Of a stretch of 64,000 bases of DNA, positions 17,283 through 24,856 are shown in pieces. Every line of letters starts with the position of its first letter. Position 1 is the stretch's first letter. This stretch comes from Mesorhizobium sangaii (GTDB lineage: Bacteria > Pseudomonadota > Alphaproteobacteria > Rhizobiales > Rhizobiaceae). Under the pieces are notes generated by a model. That model worked only from the letters and a program-made list of their open reading frames with translations, was not told the DNA's origin and ran no database searches. The stretch lies in the NCBI RefSeq assembly GCF_014207355.1, contig NZ_JACHEF010000005.1, forward strand, positions 310,001 through 374,000. The letters are read 5' to 3'. Position numbers and translations under genes: made by a program.

Positions 17283-17939
17283 TCAGTCGGGCGCCGACAT
17301 GACGACGAAGTCCTGGCCGGAGCGGCTGTCGGGATGAAGCGGCGCGTCGGTGAGCACCATCACCATGCCCGGATGCATCCTCGCCTGCATGGCGTCGAGG
17401 AAGCTCCTTTGCGTGCTGAGCCGCTTGAGCATGTCCTGCTCATTGTTGAAGAACGAGCCGGAACTGGCGCTGCGGCTGATGTCGACCCATTGCCAGTCAT
17501 TGGCGGCGCCCGCCACCTGCAAGGTCAGCACATGGCTGCCAAGTCCGCCGGAGCCGGCGATTGTCAACGGCGCCTGCGCGACGACCGCGCCGTTCTCGAT
17601 CAGCATGATCTGCTTGTCGCCCGACGAGGCGATGATCGAGGTGACCGGGAAATCCTCCGGCTCCACCCAGTCGGCGGCGCGCTTGTGGCCGTCCTTGGAA
17701 GCGACGACGTTCTGGAACTGTCCGGCCGCGTAGCCACCCAGCACCATTCCGGGATTGGTCAGTTCGGCCGGGTCGCCGCGCGCGCCCGAAATGATGACCG
17801 GCGTACCGATATGGGTGATGCCGAACAGATTGCTCGAAAAGGCGAGCGGCAGCCGCACGCAGCCATGCGAGGCCGGATAGCCCGGCAGATTGCCGGCATG
17901 CAGCGCGATGCCCGAGGCGGATCGGGTCCCGCCCCGCCC
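17283..17939 (-). pseudogene. L,D-transpeptidase (YkuD) gene remnant, 5' end missing
   Basis: In-frame coding sequence containing the YkuD catalytic core HAGNLPGYPASHGCVRLP followed by a C-terminal extension of about 150 residues. The entire first part of the YkuD domain and any signal peptide are missing: the reading frame begins right after the stop codon (17940-17942) of the Gfo/Idh gene, in the same frame. No start codon or ribosome site lies ahead of the catalytic motif. Full-length homologues would be exported peptidoglycan cross-linking enzymes; this copy should be non-functional. Confidence 0.75.
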
Positions 17940-19124
17940 TCATCCGAACCGGGCCGGCGTCCACACTCCATCAGCCGCATTTGACTCCACCGCCGATGCG
18001 ACGAACTTCACGCCGCGCGCGCCGTCAACGACGTCAGGCACTTGCGCCGCGCGGGCCGGATCGATCGCCGCGCCTGAGCGGTGCGCGCGGATGATATCGG
18101 CGGCGTCGCGGTAGAAATTGGCGAAGGCCTCGATGTAACCTTCAGGATGCGCCGCCGGCATGCGCGACACCCGCCGGCTCTCTTCCGTCGAGCCATGGCC
18201 GCCGCGCACCAGCGTGCGTGTTTCCTCGCCGTAGATGGAGAAACGCAGTTCCTCCGGCCGCGCGCCCGACCATTCGAGCCCGGCTCTGTCGCCATAGACG
18301 CGCACGGACAAATCATTGTAGTGGCCGGGCGATGTCTGGCTGGCCAGGATCGTGCCGCGCGCCCCGCCGGTCCAGCGCACCAGCACATGCGCGTTGTCGT
18401 CGAGCCGACGCCCCGGCACTGCGGTGAACAGGTCGGCCGAAACCGCCTCGGCCTCGCAGCCCGAGATGTAACTCGCCAGATTGAAGGCATGCACGCCGAT
18501 ATCGGCCAGCACCGCCGACTGCCCTGCCCTTGCCGGATCGGTGCGCCATTCCGCCTGCTTCTGGCCTTCGGCGTCGATCGGCCTGGTCAGCCAGTCCTGG
18601 ATATAGGCGCCATGCACGGACACGATGCGCCCGAGCTCGCCCGCCGCCACCATCTCGCGCGCCTGGCGGACCATGGCGTAGCCTGTGTTGTTGAGGGTGA
18701 CGACGAAGCGGCGTTTTTTCGCCCGCGCCAGCGCCACCAGCGCTTCGGCGTCGGCCAGTGTCGTCGACAGCGGCTTGTCGCAGATCACGTCGATGCCGGC
18801 TTCGAGGAAGGCTGTCGCGATCGGCGCGTGCAGATGGTTGGGCGTGACGATGACGACGGCTTCGATGCCGTCCGGCCGCGCGGCTTCGACCTGCGCCATG
18901 ACGCGATAGTCGGCATAGCTGCGCTCCGGCGCAATGCCGATCTCGGCGGCCGATGCGGCGGCGTTCTCAGGGTCGGATGACAGCGCGCCGGCGACAAGCA
19001 CGATCTGGTCGTCGAGCCGCATGGCCAGCCGGTGCACGGCGCCTATGAAGGCATTGCGGCCGCCGCCGACCATGCCGACCCGCAAGCGTTGGCGTGTCGA
19101 GCCGTCCGATGTTGCATAGACCAT
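17940..19124 (-). CDS. Gfo/Idh/MocA-family oxidoreductase
   Basis: 394-aa NAD(P)-dependent sugar or inositol dehydrogenase: Rossmann motif VGMVGGGRNAFIGAVHR, the CDKPLSTT motif with the catalytic Lys, and the C-terminal beta-sheet domain with DIGVHAFNLASYI, matching the family's active-site D-x-x-x-H. The ATG at 19124 has AGGAG upstream; the longer frame to 19442 overlaps the divergent RpiR gene. Divergently transcribed from the RpiR regulator, so probably in its regulon together with the plus-strand cluster. Confidence 0.92.
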   Translation of the reverse strand: MVYATSDGSTRQRLRVGMVGGGRNAFIGAVHRLAMRLDDQIVLVAGALSSDPENAAASAAEIGIAPERSYADYRVMAQVEAARPDGIEAVVIVTPNHLHAPIATAFLEAGIDVICDKPLSTTLADAEALVALARAKKRRFVVTLNNTGYAMVRQAREMVAAGELGRIVSVHGAYIQDWLTRPIDAEGQKQAEWRTDPARAGQSAVLADIGVHAFNLASYISGCEAEAVSADLFTAVPGRRLDDNAHVLVRWTGGARGTILASQTSPGHYNDLSVRVYGDRAGLEWSGARPEELRFSIYGEETRTLVRGGHGSTEESRRVSRMPAAHPEGYIEAFANFYRDAADIIRAHRSGAAIDPARAAQVPDVVDGARGVKFVASAVESNAADGVWTPARFG

Positions 19125-19209
19125 GATTCTTCGAACTCCTCCGGACAGACGACTTTCCGACAGTGCGCAAGCTGTGACGCCGCCCGCGCTTTCGAACACG
19201 ATTTCCAAT

Positions 19210-19224
19210 TTCCATATTGTAAAA
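19210..19224. promoter_or_regulatory. Candidate RpiR operator, copy 1
   Basis: TTCCATATTGTAAAA in the 126-bp divergent gap between Gfo/Idh and RpiR genes; TTCCATATT and the AAAA end recur upstream of the SDR gene at 20175-20190. Shared position relative to the regulator suggests its binding site; inferred only. Confidence 0.4.
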
Positions 19225-19250
19225 GGATCGTGCCGCGCTAGCCTGAAATC

Positions 19251-20138
19251 ATGAGTGGGGCAGGCAAAACATCGGGACGGTCCGTTGCCGACGAAGCGGC
19301 GACCCGCAAACGCGGACGCTCGCTGGCGGCGCTCGGGTACATCCAGCCGCAGACCTATGAGGAGTTGCGCGCGGTGCTGTCGTCCGGCACCGTGCATTTC
19401 CCCAAGCGCCTGCGCCAGGTCGCGATCTTCCTGTGGCAGCATCCGAGCGATGTCGCGCTCGGCACCATCGCGCAGGTGGCGGCACAGGCCGGCGTGCAGC
19501 CTTCAACCCTGGTGCGCTTCGCCCAGATCTTCGGCTATGCCGGCTTTTCCGATTTCCAGGGCCTGTTCAAGGACCATATCAAGGGGTCGTGGCCGGAAGG
19601 ACGCGGCGAGCAGCGGACCGAACCCAACGCCGATCTGCATTTCCTGCACGGCATGGTCGGTGCCTCGCAGGCCTCACTTGGCCGCGTCGAGAGCGGTTTC
19701 GACATCGAGAGTTTCGAGAAGATGGTGACGCTGCTGGCGGCCGCCGACCTGATCTATGTCATCGGGTCCAAGCGCGCCTTCCCCGTCACCACCTATCTGT
19801 CGCTGACGCTCTCGCAGCAGGGCGTGCGCAACGTGCTGGTCGACAATGTCGGCTCCACCGCGCTCGACCAGGTCGGCTGCATCGGCAGCCAGGACGCCGT
19901 GCTGGCGGTGTCCTTCAGCCCCTACAATTCGATCACGCCCGACCTAGTCGCCGTGGCGCATGAGCGCAACGCCGGCATCGTCACCATCACTGACAGCACC
20001 TTCAGCCCGCTGATCCGGCTGTCGGACACCTGGCTGGAGGTGGTCGAGTCCGACTTTGCCGGCTTCCGCTCACTGGCGGCGTCGCTGGCCGTCGGCATGG
20101 CGCTGGTCCACGCAGTCGTCGCGCGCCACGGCCAATGA
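19251..20138 (+). CDS. RpiR/MurR-family transcriptional regulator with SIS domain
   Basis: 295 aa: N-terminal helix-turn-helix (VALGTIAQVAAQAGVQPSTLVRFAQIFGYAGFSDFQ is the hallmark HTH_6 region) and a C-terminal SIS domain (ADLIYVIGSKRAFPV ... VDNVGSTALDQVGCIGSQDAVLAVSFSPY) that binds a phosphosugar effector. Such proteins control sugar or inositol catabolism. It heads the plus-strand cluster of dehydrogenases, an isomerase and an ABC importer, and is divergent from the Gfo/Idh gene. Confidence 0.93.
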   Translation: MSGAGKTSGRSVADEAATRKRGRSLAALGYIQPQTYEELRAVLSSGTVHFPKRLRQVAIFLWQHPSDVALGTIAQVAAQAGVQPSTLVRFAQIFGYAGFSDFQGLFKDHIKGSWPEGRGEQRTEPNADLHFLHGMVGASQASLGRVESGFDIESFEKMVTLLAAADLIYVIGSKRAFPVTTYLSLTLSQQGVRNVLVDNVGSTALDQVGCIGSQDAVLAVSFSPYNSITPDLVAVAHERNAGIVTITDSTFSPLIRLSDTWLEVVESDFAGFRSLAASLAVGMALVHAVVARHGQ

Positions 20139-20174
20139 GGCGCTGCTGGCACAATTGACTGCCGGGAATTGACG

Positions 20175-20190
20175 TTCCATATTCCGAAAA
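20175..20190. promoter_or_regulatory. Candidate RpiR operator, copy 2
   Basis: TTCCATATTCCGAAAA, 27 bp before the SDR start codon and 37 bp after the RpiR stop; similar to the motif at 19210-19224. It also contains TTCC twice, eight bases apart. Likely promoter-proximal site of the SDR-to-isomerase operon. Confidence 0.4.
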
Positions 20191-20216
20191 ATAGAAACTT
20201 TGTTCCGGGAGGAGGA

Positions 20217-20999
20217 ATGGAGCTTCAGCTCAAAGGCAAGGTGGTGCTGGTCACCGGCGCGACGCAAGGCATTGGCCGAGCGATCGCCGAAACGCTTGCG
20301 CGTTCGGGCGCCGGCGGCCTGCTGGTCACCGGTCGCGAGAAGGCGCGCGGCGATGCCGTGGCAGCTGAGCTTTCGCGGCTCGGCACGCCCACGGTTTTCG
20401 TCGCCGCCGACCTCTCCGACACCGAAGCCCCTGCCCTGCTGGCGCAAGCCTGCATCGATCGCTTCGACCGCATCGATGGCCTTGTCAATGCCGCTGGCCT
20501 GACCGACCGCGCGTCCTTTCTCGATGCCGACCTCGATGACTGGGCGGCACTTTTCGCCGTCAATGCGCGCGCGCCGTTCTTCCTCATGCAGGCGGCGATT
20601 GCCGACATGAAGAAGCGCGGCCAAGGCGGCGCCATCGTCAACATCCTATCGATCAATGCCCATTGCGGCTCGCCTGAGCTCGCCGTCTACTCCGCGACCA
20701 AGGGCGCGCTGGCCACGCTGACCAAAAATGCCGCCAACGCCCATCGCTTCGACCGCATCCGCGTCAACGGCATCAATGTCGGCTGGACCGACACACCGGC
20801 AGAACGCACCATGCAGGCCGAGACGCTCGGCAACGGTCCGGGCTGGCTCGACGCCGCCAACGCCTCGCAGCCTTTCGGCCGCCTGTTCTCGACTCGAGAT
20901 GTGGCGAACCTCGCCGTCTTCCTGCTTTCCGACGCGGCCGGACCGATGACCGGCACGCTGGTCGACCAGGAACAATGGGTGATCGGGGCGAACCGGTGA
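20217..20999 (+). CDS. Short-chain dehydrogenase/reductase
   Basis: 260-aa classical SDR: TGATQGIG cofactor motif, NAAG at LVNAAGLTDR, catalytic Ser in NILSINAHCGS and YSATKGAL for Tyr/Lys. TGREKARG after beta-2 suggests NADP. GGAGGAGGA immediately precedes the ATG at 20217. First gene after RpiR; its 3' end overlaps the mannitol-dehydrogenase-family gene, so the two are co-translated. Probably a sugar or polyol oxidoreductase of the same pathway. Confidence 0.91.
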   Translation: MELQLKGKVVLVTGATQGIGRAIAETLARSGAGGLLVTGREKARGDAVAAELSRLGTPTVFVAADLSDTEAPALLAQACIDRFDRIDGLVNAAGLTDRASFLDADLDDWAALFAVNARAPFFLMQAAIADMKKRGQGGAIVNILSINAHCGSPELAVYSATKGALATLTKNAANAHRFDRIRVNGINVGWTDTPAERTMQAETLGNGPGWLDAANASQPFGRLFSTRDVANLAVFLLSDAAGPMTGTLVDQEQWVIGANR

Positions 21000-22534
21000 G
21001 CGTCGCCGTCTCCCCCGAGACACTTGGGCCGGCGCTGCTCGCCCGATTGCCTGCCGCCGTCCAGAAACCGGCCTATGACCGCGCGGCGCTCGCACCCGGC
21101 ATGGCGCATCTCGGCGTCGGCGCCTTCCACCGCTGCCACCAGGCCGAATACACCGACGATCTGCTGGCCAGCCATTTCGACCGCTGGGGCGTGGTCGGCA
21201 TCAACATCCGCCCGCCCGGCCTCGCAGACACGCTGGGCCGGCAAGGCGGTCTCTACACGCGGTTGATCCGCGAGAACGGCAGTGTCGAGGCGCGCGTCAT
21301 CGGCAGCATCATAGAGGTTGTCGACAGCCAGGCGAGTGCCACACCCGCGCTCGACATTCTGTCCTCATCCGACATCGAGCTGGTGACGATGACGGTGACC
21401 GAGAAAGGTTATTGCCACATCCCGTCCAGCGGCGAACTCGATCTCGACCATTCCGACATCATCCACGACCTCGCCAACCCCGGGACGCCGCGCAGTGTGC
21501 CCGGCCTGTTGGCGCGGGCGCTGGAATTGCGCAGGGCGACACATAGCCGGCCGCTGACGCTGCTCTCCTGCGATAACATCCCGGCCAATGGCGTTATCCT
21601 GGCCAATGTCGTGCAGGCTTTTGCCGAACGGCGCGGTAACGGCCTTGCCGACTGGATCTCGGCCAACGCCGCCTTCCCGTCAGCCATGGTCGACCGCATC
21701 GCACCGGCTGTCACCCAAGCCGATCTTGACGGCGTCGAGCAGCGTTTCGGCTACCGCGATGCGGCGGTCGTCGTCGGCGAGCCGTTCCGGCAGTGGGTGA
21801 TCGAGCAGAAATTTGCCGGCCGCATGCCGCGCTGGGATCGGGTCGGCGCCAGCTTCGTCGACAACGTCACGCCGTTCGAACATCTCAAGATGCGGGTGCT
21901 CAACGGCGCCCAGACGACGCTCGCCACGCTCGGCGTGCTGGCCGGCCTCGAACACACATTCGATGCCATCGCCGACCCGCTGCTGTTGGCCTTCGTGCGC
22001 CGCATGCTTGTCGAGGAGACGCTGCCGACGCTGCTGCCGGTGCCCGGCATGGAACCGCTGGCCTATGTCGCGCAGTGCCTCGGCCGGCTGCGCAATATCG
22101 CGATCCGCCACCGCAACCACCAGATCGCCACCGACGGTTCGCAAAAGATCGTCCAGCGCCTGCTCAACCCGATCCGCGACCGCCTGAGCCAGGGCCAAAG
22201 CATCGCGCTGCTGGCGATCCCGGTCGCTGGCTGGATGGCCTATCTGATCCAGGCTTCGGCACGGTTCGGCAAACGCTGGCCAGTGTCGGACCCCTATGCC
22301 GGCAAGGTCGCCGACATATCCGACGCAACCGGCCGCGATCCACAGGCACTGGTGGCCGGCATCCTTGCCATCGACACGATTTTCGATCCCGGCCTTGCCG
22401 CGAACGATGTGTTCCGCAGGTCCGTCACATCAACGCTCGGCGAGCTGCTGTCGGACGATCCGATGGCCGCCGTCAGGCACAGTCTGGAACAGAGCGAGGC
22501 CGTACGGTTGAAGCGGCCCGCACAATCGGCATAG
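20975..22534 (+). CDS. Mannitol dehydrogenase-family oxidoreductase (polyol/uronate type)
   Basis: About 519-aa long-chain dehydrogenase of the mannitol 2-dehydrogenase / fructuronate reductase family. The N-terminal cofactor region GVGAFHRCHQAEYTDDLL and the catalytic HLKMRVLNGAQTTLA (Lys and Asn of the K-x4-N motif) are intact. The ATG at 20975 lies inside the SDR gene; a GTG at 20996 overlapping the SDR stop (GTGA) is an equally good start. It would interconvert a ketose or keturonate and the polyol/aldonate with NAD(H). Precise substrate unknown. Confidence 0.92.
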   Translation: MGDRGEPVSVAVSPETLGPALLARLPAAVQKPAYDRAALAPGMAHLGVGAFHRCHQAEYTDDLLASHFDRWGVVGINIRPPGLADTLGRQGGLYTRLIRENGSVEARVIGSIIEVVDSQASATPALDILSSSDIELVTMTVTEKGYCHIPSSGELDLDHSDIIHDLANPGTPRSVPGLLARALELRRATHSRPLTLLSCDNIPANGVILANVVQAFAERRGNGLADWISANAAFPSAMVDRIAPAVTQADLDGVEQRFGYRDAAVVVGEPFRQWVIEQKFAGRMPRWDRVGASFVDNVTPFEHLKMRVLNGAQTTLATLGVLAGLEHTFDAIADPLLLAFVRRMLVEETLPTLLPVPGMEPLAYVAQCLGRLRNIAIRHRNHQIATDGSQKIVQRLLNPIRDRLSQGQSIALLAIPVAGWMAYLIQASARFGKRWPVSDPYAGKVADISDATGRDPQALVAGILAIDTIFDPGLAANDVFRRSVTSTLGELLSDDPMAAVRHSLEQSEAVRLKRPAQSA

Positions 22535-22572
22535 TGGAAGTCGGTCGTGAAGCCGCGACCAGGGGAGGCATG

Positions 22573-23487
22573 ATGAAACTTGGACTGCTCACCGCACCCT
22601 TCGCGGAGACGCGGCTTGGCGAGGTCGCCGGCTGGGCGAGTTCCGCCGGCTTCGAGGCGCTCGAAATCGCCTGCTGGCCGAAATCGTCGGGCGCCAGCCG
22701 CCGCTATGCCGGCACCAGCCACGTCGACGCCGCCTCGACTTCCGCTGCGCAGGCCAAGGAGATCGTCGCCTCGCTGGCGGAGAAGAACCTCTCGGTCTCC
22801 GGCCTCGGCTACTACCCCAACCCGCTGCATCCCGACGCCGCCCACCGCGAGGCGGTCATCGGCCATCTGAAGAAGGTGATCGTGCTGGCCGCCAATATGG
22901 GCGTCCCTGTCGTCAACACCTTCTGCGGTGGCGATGCCGCCAAGACCGTCGACGTCAACTGGCAGGAGGCGCTCAAGGTCTGGCCCGAAATCGTCGCCCA
23001 TGCCCGCGGCCATGGCGTCAAGCTCGCCTTCGAGAACTGCCCGATGATCTTCAGCTATGACGAGTGGCCGGGCGGGCACAACATCGCCTATTCGCCGCAG
23101 GTCTGGCGCCGCATCCTGGAAGTGTGGGGCGGCGATGTCGGCATGAATTTCGACCCCTCGCATCTGGTCTGGCAGATGATCGACCAGGCTCGTTTCATCC
23201 GGGAATTCGGCCCCTACATGCTGCATGCCCACGCCAAGGACCTGATGATTGATCATGATGGACTTTACGAGCGCGGGATCCTCTCGGCTGGCATAGGCTG
23301 GCAGGTGCCGCGCATGCCGGGGCTCGGCGATGTCGACTGGAGCGGCTTCTTTTCCGGCCTCTACCGGGCCGGCTATGACGGACCCATCATCATCGAACAC
23401 GAGGACAGGCGATTTGAAGGCAGCGACGATCAAGTGAAGCGGGGCTTTCTGCTTGCCCGCGACGTGCTGCGTCCGTTCGTGAAATGA
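22573..23487 (+). CDS. Sugar phosphate isomerase/epimerase (AP-endonuclease-2-like TIM barrel)
   Basis: About 304 aa. Metal-binding residues of the xylose-isomerase-like barrel are visible in LAFENCPM, NFDPSHLVWQ, LHAHAKD and IIEHED. AGGGGAGG precedes two adjacent ATGs (22570 and 22573); spacing favours the second. Follows the mannitol-dehydrogenase-type gene by 38 bp and precedes the ABC importer genes. It probably isomerises or epimerises a sugar of the same pathway; no single reaction can be assigned. Confidence 0.91.
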   Translation: MKLGLLTAPFAETRLGEVAGWASSAGFEALEIACWPKSSGASRRYAGTSHVDAASTSAAQAKEIVASLAEKNLSVSGLGYYPNPLHPDAAHREAVIGHLKKVIVLAANMGVPVVNTFCGGDAAKTVDVNWQEALKVWPEIVAHARGHGVKLAFENCPMIFSYDEWPGGHNIAYSPQVWRRILEVWGGDVGMNFDPSHLVWQMIDQARFIREFGPYMLHAHAKDLMIDHDGLYERGILSAGIGWQVPRMPGLGDVDWSGFFSGLYRAGYDGPIIIEHEDRRFEGSDDQVKRGFLLARDVLRPFVK

Positions 23488-23495
23488 CGGCGCAA

Positions 23496-23546
23496 ATGCA
23501 TGTCGTCCGAAGCGCGGAGGAGCGATTTTGGGACAACGACATGCAT
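23496..23546. repeat. Short rhizobial intergenic palindrome
   Basis: ATGCATGTCGT (23496-23506) and ACGACATGCAT (23536-23546) are perfect inverted arms around a 29-base centre containing GCGATTTTGGGACA. I recognise this as the type of intergenic palindrome widely scattered in rhizobial genomes. It lies between the isomerase and binding-protein genes. Confidence 0.7.
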
Positions 23547-23649
23547 GGAACAAGAACAAGAACTTAAGGCGCGCCTCCTGAATCTCTTTCTACGCGACGC
23601 GGTTTAACGGTTTGGAACTCAACTGAAAAACAATGTGGAGGAGTCTGAA

Positions 23650-24684
23650 ATGAAGAAATACCTGACCATGGTCCCGCTGCTTGCCGGCGCGGCCTTCCTG
23701 GCCTCGATGGGCGCCTCGTCCGCCGCGGGCAAATACACCATCGGCATCTCCAACACCGTGCAGGGCAATGGCTGGCGCGAGGAGATGGTCTGCGCCATGA
23801 AGGCGCAGGCGCTGGCTTCCGGCGAGGTCGCCAAGCTCAACATCGCCCACCGCAACACCGATGCGGCCGGCCAGTTGGAAGACATCCGCAACCTGATCAG
23901 CGCCAAGGTCGACGCCATCGTCGTCAACCCGGCCGATCCAGCCGGCATCAAGGCGGGCCTCGAGGAAGCCACCAAGGCCGGCATCGTCGTCGTCGCCGTC
24001 GACCAGGCTGTCACCGAACCATCGGCCTACATCATCTCCAACAACCAGGAGCAATATGCCTATCTCGGCGCCAAATGGCTGTTCGGCCAGATGGGCGGCA
24101 AGGGCGAGGTGTTCTATATGCGCGGCGCCGCCGGCGCGTCCGCCGACAGCGACCGCGACAAGGGCTTCAAGAAGGCGCTGGCCGAATTCCCCGATGTGAA
24201 GGTGGCGCAGGAGGTCTTCACCGGCTGGCAGCAGGACCAGGCCAAGCAGCAGATCCTTTCCTTCCTCTCGACGGGAACGCCGATCAACGGCATCTGGACC
24301 TCCGGCATCGACAACGTCATCGTCGACGCGCTGGTCGAGTCGCAGGCGCCGCTGGTGCCTATCGTCGGCGCCGACAATGCCGGCTTCGTCGGCCAGCTGA
24401 GCTCGGTCAAGGGCCTTGTCGGCGCGGCCGTCACCAACCCCGGTTCGATCGGCGGCGCCGGCGTGACGCTCGCTCTGCAGATCCTCGACGGCAAGAAGCC
24501 GGCACAGCAGACCGTGCTGGTCGAGCCGCAACTGTGGGAAAACGCCACCGACGAAGGCAAGGCCAAGTTGAAGGCCGCCGCCGACCCGTCGCTGAGCCCC
24601 GAATGGCCGGTCTCGATCTCGATCCCCGACTGGACCACCTACACCAAGGACCAGATCGTCGCCTGCAAGGGCCCGGGCGAGTAA
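23650..24684 (+). CDS. Sugar ABC transporter substrate-binding protein (RbsB-like)
   Basis: 344 aa with a signal peptide (KKYLTMVPLLAGAAFLASM then ASSAAG) and Peripla_BP_4 fold beginning KYTIGISNTVQGNGWREEM. GGAGGAG lies well placed before the ATG at 23650. Longer-than-ribose lobes with WTSGIDNVIVDALVESQAP suggest a sugar or polyol ligand. First transporter gene of the RpiR cluster; a palindromic element separates it from the ATPase gene. Confidence 0.92.
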   Translation: MKKYLTMVPLLAGAAFLASMGASSAAGKYTIGISNTVQGNGWREEMVCAMKAQALASGEVAKLNIAHRNTDAAGQLEDIRNLISAKVDAIVVNPADPAGIKAGLEEATKAGIVVVAVDQAVTEPSAYIISNNQEQYAYLGAKWLFGQMGGKGEVFYMRGAAGASADSDRDKGFKKALAEFPDVKVAQEVFTGWQQDQAKQQILSFLSTGTPINGIWTSGIDNVIVDALVESQAPLVPIVGADNAGFVGQLSSVKGLVGAAVTNPGSIGGAGVTLALQILDGKKPAQQTVLVEPQLWENATDEGKAKLKAAADPSLSPEWPVSISIPDWTTYTKDQIVACKGPGE

Positions 24685-24721
24685 GTCTGGGCTTTCGCCA
24701 ATGGCCGTCGGTCGGCGCCGC

Positions 24722-24805
24722 CCCTCACCTGCCTGCCGGCATCCTCTCCCCGTATAGAGACGGGGAGAGGGACGCTGTCGCCGGCGTCCGGCAGGACAGT
24801 GAGGG
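24722..24805. repeat. Nested intergenic palindrome between binding protein and ATPase genes
   Basis: Three nested inverted pairs: CCCTCAC/GTGAGGG (24722-24728, 24799-24805), CCTGCCGG/CCGGCAGG (24732-24739, 24788-24795) and CCTCTCCCCGT/ACGGGGAGAGG (24743-24753, 24760-24770). Typical of repeated rhizobial intergenic elements and able to form a strong mRNA hairpin that could limit read-through. Confidence 0.75.
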
Positions 24806-24856
24806 CGGCGCTGACATTCGAAGTGATACGAGCACGCAACCCGAGAACAACCCAAT

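Noticed and set aside
23546..23562. GAAC triplet-like series as a reverse LexA box
   Set aside because: Spacing between GAAC motifs is 2 or 8, not 7.
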